Of a stretch of DNA of 64,000 bases, positions 58,230 to 64,000 are shown piece by piece. The stretch is from Certhia americana (taxonomy: Eukaryota; Chordata; Aves; Passeriformes; Certhiidae). How positions within the stretch are numbered: position 1 is the first letter of the stretch; each line of letters opens with the position of its first letter. The stretch covers positions 22,361 to 86,360 of the forward strand of contig JAGMWU010000085.1 of assembly GCA_018697195.1 (NCBI GenBank), in the 5' to 3' direction. The notes below the pieces were generated by a model. The model had not been told where the DNA came from. It worked only from the letters and a program-made list of their open reading frames with translations, and made no database searches. Position numbers and translations under genes: made by a program.

Positions 58230-61195
58230 TGTGACATCACAGGAGCAGGGCTGTGATGAGTTCATCTCATGGACAGCAGTTCTTCACAAACTGCTGCAAC
58301 GTGGGGCACTCTTCTGTGGGCTCACAAGTCCTATCAGCTCATTTTGTTTCTCTCCCCCTTCCCTGTGGCCACAGACTGTGTCAATGAGGGGCTGTACTCT
58401 GGGTGTCTTTACCGGAACTAAAGGATGTGCCAGCAGAGTTTCCTGCAGAGATGCCCCTTTGATTGCCTTCTGTGGAGCTGCAGCAGCAATGTCTGTGTGC
58501 AGAGGTGTGTGCAGATGAGTGCTGTGCCAGCAGCTGTGTCCAGGAGCAGCAGCACTCGGTGTTGGCAGTGCTGCTGCCGTGGCCCTGCCCCGCTGCCCTG
58601 CTGGCCCTGGTGTTGCTGCAGGGCCTGAGTGCTGTCAGGGCCGGGCACAGCCCTGGGGGTGGCAGTGCCGGGGCTGCAGCAGGGACAGGCCATGGGCACT
58701 GCTGGGGCAGCGCTGACACCTCAGGCCAGGGCCTGGAGGCTGCAGGCTCCTTGCCCAGGCTCTGTGCACAAGATGGCCAGGCCAATGGTGAGCAGAGCAA
58801 AGGCCCAGGCTGAGCAGCCCCAGGGGGGCTGTGGGCAGGCTGGGGGCAAACAGCATGGCTGGGGCTCTGCAAGGGCCCTGCAAGGGCAGATGGCAAGGAG
58901 CAGCAGAGCAGGGGCTGATCCATCCCCACTGCGCTGCACAGCCCAGCCCAGCGGGCCACAGCGTCCTCAGGCACCTGCCAACAACATCCCCCCTCTGCAG
59001 CCCTGGCCTCTGCCCCAGCTGACACAGCCGCCGGCTCCTTGCAGGCACACACACGGCACCACTGGCTCAGGAGCCCCTCTTGGCATTGCACACAGCAGGC
59101 CTCAGCACCCACAGGCTCTTGGCGTGGTCACAGCAACCTGAGGGAGCACAAATGCCATCAGCCCCTGGGGACACCAAGGGCCGCGGGATGCCAGGGAAAC
59201 CACTCAGCTTTGTCCTGGCCTCTGCACTCACACACAAAGTTTGTTCCCAGCAGCTGGCAGTTTCCTGTGCCACTGCAGACGTTGTTGCTCAGAGCCAGGG
59301 CTGCCTGGCAACCACCCCCAAACTGCTCTGAGCTTTCCCTTTGCCTCACCTTCGCTTTCTTTACTCTTCCTGGGACAAATTTCATTCTGTTGCCCACCCC
59401 TGTTCCCTCCCCTGCCCACAGCCCATCCCTGTTTGTCCTTTCCTCTCTGGCCCCACTCCCAATTTCAGTTCCTGAGCTGGCACCATGCTCCAGCGTGGGC
59501 TCCTCTCTCCATGGGTTTGCAGGTCCCTGTCAGGTCCCTGCTCCAGCACAGGTTTCTCATGGGGTCACAGCCTCCGCTTAGGCATCCCCTTGCTCTGGCA
59601 CAGCCTGCTCCAGGTGCTGCAGGTGTATCTCTGCACTCTGTGCCCTCCATTGGCTGCAGGGGCCTGGCTGCCTCACCATGGACTGCACCACGGAATCTCA
59701 GGGCAATTGGAGTAGCTCCTGCCCCTCCTCCTGCCCTGCCCTGGGTGTGTGCACAGTTGTTCCCCTCACGTGTTCTCACTCTGCTCTTCCCTGCTCACAG
59801 TTACAACTGCACTATAACTGATTTTCTTATTCTTAAATCTCTTATCCCCAAGGCATTATCACCATTTCTAACTGGCCCACCCTTGGTTGGTGGCCAGTCC
59901 ATCCTGGCCAGAGCTGGCTGGCCTTGGCTCTGTGGGACATGGAGGAGCAGCTGCTTCCAGCAGCCTCTCACAGAAGGCGCTCCCAGAGCCCCCCCCCCCC
60001 GCCCTTACCAAAGCCTGGCCATGCAAACCTAGTATAAGTATGGTAGGGTTTTTAGTACCTTAATTCATTCTTATTGCTATTATCTCTATTATTGCTATCA
60101 ACATTTCAGTTATTGTTATTATTACTACTAGTATTTTTAGTCTTTTTTACTCTATTTTAATAGTGGCTATAGTAGAACTGGAATCACAGTTCTTAGTTGC
60201 AAGTAGAAGCTGCAATTTTGGCAGCTTCTTGCCCTGCCCTGTTCTGTGTCATTGCTGTGTGTGAAGCTGCTGCTACCAGGGCTCCCTATTTCCCTCGTTT
60301 GGGAAATTCAAAGGCATTGCTCACACATCAGAAAGAAAGGGCTCATTCCAATCTCATGCATTGCCTGAGCTCTTCTAGTCCCAGTGTCAGAATCTTGTTT
60401 TCTAACGTTGTTGACTTTCTCAGCTTCTGTTAATATTTGTGATTTTATAGCAAAACGTTCTCGGATGCGATTTTGCAAGATTACGGAAATCAGCTTTCAG
60501 TTTTCCTCTTGGATTTCTTAATGGTGTGTCAGAACTGAGGGCAGCATTTTGGGTGGGAAGCCTTCCGTCTGAGCTGAGATTGTCTCAGCAGTATCTGTTT
60601 TTGCACATGTAAGCAGAGATAACAAAGATTCCATGAACAGAATATTGTGCCTCGTTGGGGACCCGCCGGTGCCTGACCCGAGGGAGCTGCGGTGGGAGCC
60701 GCAGGTTGTGCCGGGGGTGGGGAATGGCCGGAGCCCCCTGAGAGGGGCCGGCAATGGACACTGACCCTTTGCTGAGCAGGGGCTGGGGGCCCGGTCACAC
60801 CGGGATTCTGCGGGAGCCGGGAACAGCGAGAGAACCCGGGCCGAGCATCAGCCCCGGGGCAGGACGGGCCCGCGGTGCCTCCCTGGTCCAAAGCCCCGGC
60901 TGCGACCGCGGGGCAGCTCCGGGATCTGTGGGGCAGGGAGGAGCCGCAGGCGGGTGTTCCAAGTGCCTCCTTTGGGGCAGGATTTTGTGCGGGGGAATTC
61001 CCGAGGGCCGGGCGGGCTTTCCCCGTTAGCCCCCGGGCAGAGCTCTGTGCTCGGGGCCAAGGGCCGGGCGCCCGCTCGGTGGCTCTGAGAAGGCAGAATT
61101 TTTGGGGGATGTCGGTGTTGGCTGCCGGCAGAGCCCCGGCGCTGGGATTCTCCCGCGGTGAGGCTTGGGCTGTCCGGGTCGGGCTCTGCATTGTC
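58230..61195. other. No supported gene
   Basis: GC-moderate sequence carries several long but unconvincing frames rich in A, P, S and C. A T/A-rich patch lies at 60040-60180 and CpG-rich sequence from about 60650. The region may contain old dispersed repeats that I could not classify. Confidence 0.5.
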
Positions 61196-61199
61196 AGCC

Positions 61200-62010
61200 C
61201 GGAGCCACGTGGGGATCGCCCGGTACCGGCGGGGGTGCGGGTCCCCAGAACCCGGCGGTACCCCGGAGCTGGGGGACCCTCTGCAGCCTGCGGGGGACCA
61301 AAGTGCCACTGAAGGGGACCACCGGGACCCGGGAACGTGGAGCTCGGCTAGAGGAAACCCCAGCAGTCTGGAGATGTTGGGGCTATGGACGAGGGAGAGC
61401 CATGGGTACCCCAGGGCCCTGAAACAGGGACCCCAGACAGGCGGCACCCCTGGAGCCCTTCTGACACCCAGCTGGGGACCCCAGAGAGGGGGAACCTCTG
61501 GGACTGCCAAGAGCCCCAGCAGCCCAGAGAGAGGGGGTACCAATACACACTGGAGCTGTGGAAACCCAGACAGGAGGGACCCCTGAACCCCAAAGTGGAG
61601 AGATCAGAGAGGGGGAATGCCTGGGTGGATGGGGTTTTGCAGAAACTTGGTAGTTTGGGTTTTTTGGAGGGTGGCTGAGTCTTGGTGATCTGGAGGTTTT
61701 TATAGACACCAGACAGCTGGTGACTTCTAGAGATGGACTTGGGCAGGAGGAACACCCAAGCCAACACACTCAAACCTTGGTTTTCCTCCAAAACAGGAAT
61801 TTTAGTTCCCAAACTTTGGCCAGATAGAGGAGGAGGCTGCAAGGAAGAGGAAGATGCTCTAGGAGCCCCAGGCAGGTGAGGAAGAAGTCCCTTCCCCTTT
61901 CCCTTCTCTCCTGCTCCATCTCCCAGCCCAGCATGGCCCCTGGCTGCAGGACAACCCTGCTGCCAATGGTGTCCTGCCAGGGGTGGATTGGAGAACTGTC
62001 TTTCTCCTTC
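61200..62010 (+). pseudogene. Decayed 5' region and leader exon of a zinc-finger gene
   Basis: This is a + strand copy of the minus-strand 5' region at about 55560-56100. The CACGTGG-GATCGCCCGGTACCGG motif is at 61207. TTGGTTTTCCTCCAAAACAGGA is at about 61780. The leader exon is at about 61820-61877. Its start codon is ATA instead of ATG, and KRKM is followed by L and a TAG stop before QAG|GTGAGG. Intron sequence after it (CTCCCAGCCCAGCATGGCCC) also matches. No finger exon follows before the window ends. Confidence 0.75.
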
Positions 62011-63550
62011 TGAAGCACTAAAGGTGTGCCAGATGGACAAAAAACCTCTCAACTGATTTGAAGTTGAAATCTTTGTGTATTTATTCAGTACTGGAGCACA
62101 GAGGACTAGCATCCTAAAGGCATGTGCTGAATTCACCAAGTATCAGTTTTCTATAGATTTCAAAAAATCATACATATTCATAAAATTGCCTAACATGTCT
62201 ATTCATATGCAGTACTTATCTTCACCTTGTGTTAAAATTAGTTGGATGTTCTTCGCATCTGCACAGACCTCCATTTAATTGAGGTGGTGATCCTTTTGAA
62301 TTGGGTCAGTGGTCCGTGGGATGAAACAAAGTTGTCTACCTCATAGATTTGTCCTGTTGCCAGGTCTTTGTGACCTCTTGATTATGATCCAGGTTCTTTT
62401 TGCCTCTGAGTATCAAAAGTCTTGGTTTTCTGATTTCTTACAATGCTAAGTGTCAGATACATGATAGATTGTCTTGCTCTATACTTATATATTAATGATT
62501 AAATCCTTAGTTTCTTCTTTGATCCCTTATTATTATGCTAGGCTCTGCTATTTGACATGTTGTTTATATTTTTGCTAGCTGCATTTCTAATTCCTAAAAT
62601 CTTTTAACCCTTTGACTCACTTCCCTCTGGCACAGAAATAAATCTCATTCCCTCCTTCCTTCCTTCTGTCTTCTTGTCTTTCTTTTTTTGTTCTGTCCTG
62701 TCCTTGTCCTTCCTCCACTGGAAAACTTCCTCCTTGGGGCCGAAGGAAAAAGAGGCAGATCCTGCAGCTGGAACAGTGCTTGGAGTCAGGGCAACGTCCT
62801 GGAAGAGAGCAGGACATTCCCATCCCCACGGATCCTATCCCCAAAATCCCCTTCTTGGGATCCGTCATCCGTCCCTGCAATCCCCGCTCCAGCATCTCCA
62901 GGCCTCTGGAAAGAGCCCGAAACCTGGAATTTCCCTCCCAGGGGGGGACAGCAAGCGCCAGTTTGGATCTGCAGCCCCCAGTCTTCCCAGTTTGCCTCTC
63001 CTTTTCCCAGCGGGTGGGAGCAGCCGAGAGCCCCATGCTGCCCATCCCGACGTGTCCCGGCTCCATCCCCGCTCCTGCCGCGGGCTGCGAGGGCTCCGGG
63101 ATCGGGGCAGGAGGAATGGGGATGGTGGAGCGGTGATGGAGAAGCAGCAGGAGAAGGGCTGGAGGGATTAAGAGAAGGAGGAGGCGGCGTGGGGGAGGAG
63201 GAACAGCGAAAGGAAGAGGAGAGGAAGGAAGACCTGGGACAGAGGAGGAAGAGGAGGAGCAGGAACTGGAAGCGGAGGGAGCCCGCGGTGCAGCCCTGGC
63301 TGTGTCCGCAGCCCTCCCGGCCCCTGGGGCATTGTCCGCCCCCATCTCGCAGGTGACCGCGGAGGGGGGGCTCGCACAGATATCCTGGGGGCTCCGTGGG
63401 AGGGTATTTTTAGGGGTGGCTGTATGGGGGAGAGAGAGGGGGACTTTTGGAGCTAATCTGCAAATGCCCTTTGGGGAGATTTTGGGGGTTCCCGGGAGGT
63501 TGTCTTTTCGGGCGAGGGAGGGGCAGGGGAGGGGAGAACCCTTGGACACC
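62011..63550. other. No supported gene; CpG-rich patch
   Basis: AT-rich to about 62620, then GC-rich with GA-rich runs at 63120-63290. Frames on both strands are open for long stretches because of composition. Neither has recognisable motifs or convincing splice structure. Confidence 0.45.
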
Positions 63551-63559
63551 TAAGTGTGC

Positions 63560-63930
63560 AGCCCAAAGAGAGGAGACCCCCAGGATTCAGCCTGGAGAGG
63601 GGAACATCCTGGAGCTGCCGGCAGCCTGGAGCAGGGGAACCGGGAGTGCTGGGACCCCAAGAGCCCCAGCATCTCTGAGTGTGAGTGCAGAGGGGGGGAG
63701 CTGAGAACCCCCAGGGGCTGCAGGGAACGCCCAGCAGCACAGAGAAGGGGGAGCCCCAGAAACCCAAGGTTGGAAGAGCAGAGAGGGGGGACTCTAGGGA
63801 TTCCTGGGACCCCTGAGAGCCTGTAGAGAGTGGGGACCCTGAGGAGGAGAGCCCTCAATACACACAGGACCGCCAGAAATCCAAAGTGGAGAAACCAGAG
63901 AGGGGGAACTCCTGGGGACCTTTTTTTTGG
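63560..63930 (+). repeat. Second copy of zinc-finger-upstream repeat
   Basis: It shares AATACACAC..GGA, CCAAAGTGGAGA-A-CAGAGAGGGGGAA and CCCCAAGAGCCCCAGCA-like words in the same order with 61480-61625. It appears to be a tandem duplicate of the 5' flank of the decayed zinc-finger unit. Confidence 0.55.
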
Positions 63931-64000
63931 ATGGTCGTGATCCATTCAAGTCTTGTTAGTATAGGGTTAAATGTTTTGAAAATCTTGTATAACTAAGTTG

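Noticed and set aside
58381..59112. 243-residue minus-strand frame rich in Cys, Ala and Pro
   Set aside because: No domain, no splice support, and equally long frames on the other strand. Treated as a composition effect.
59241..60032. 263-residue + strand frame
   Set aside because: No recognisable motif. It overlaps what may be an old dispersed repeat. Start and codon pattern are unconvincing.

Overview
The window looks like nuclear DNA of a bird, most likely a songbird. The genes are intron-rich with GT-AG splicing. The gene set is TAP2 (MHC antigen processing), SYCP1 (meiotic synaptonemal complex), a maestro/MROH HEAT-repeat gene and a 13-finger C2H2 zinc-finger gene. Between them lie very GC-rich introns full of short tandem repeats. 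This combination suggests a repeat-rich microchromosomal or MHC-linked region, but species and chromosome cannot be read from the sequence. I assembled all exon models by hand from splice sites, reading frame and remembered family sequences. No alignment was run.

Layout. (1) 1-3520, + strand: the last seven exons (408 residues) of a TAP2-type ABC transporter, with the stop codon inside an AATAAA. (2) 4291-6357, - strand: a broken fragment of a leukocyte-type integrin alpha gene (alpha-L/alpha-E like), with two frameshifts in the alpha-I domain. (3) 8328-12520 and 31520-35713: two arms of about 4.2 kb of a near-identical inverted repeat. The right arm carries exons 2-6 of SYCP1. The left arm carries the same five exons as a promoterless, broken copy on the + strand. 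(4) 14064-36127, - strand: SYCP1, with 29 recognised exons covering start to stop. Its introns hold LTR-like remnants. (5) 36150-44850: a GC minisatellite split by an LTR-like insertion, a second copy of the LTR seen inside SYCP1, long minisatellite tracts, and four short exon-like blocks of a gene I could not name. (6) 45597-51960, - strand: an MROH-family gene whose 19 exons join into one 757-residue frame, with a broken copy of one exon downstream and related CT/GA-rich repeats around it. (7) 54179-55749, - strand: a two-exon zinc-finger gene. (8) 56714-64000: a CCAAT/GC/E-box promoter with a six-codon first exon, a 14-bp minisatellite, a zinc-finger 3' remnant, and a decayed + strand copy of the zinc-finger gene's 5' region.

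The genes do not form one pathway. The main system-level feature is structural. SYCP1 sits across a 19-kb-loop inverted duplication of its own 5' third. A read-through SYCP1 transcript would carry exons 2-6 in both sense and antisense and could fold into a long hairpin. That proposal is inference; the repeat itself is visible directly.
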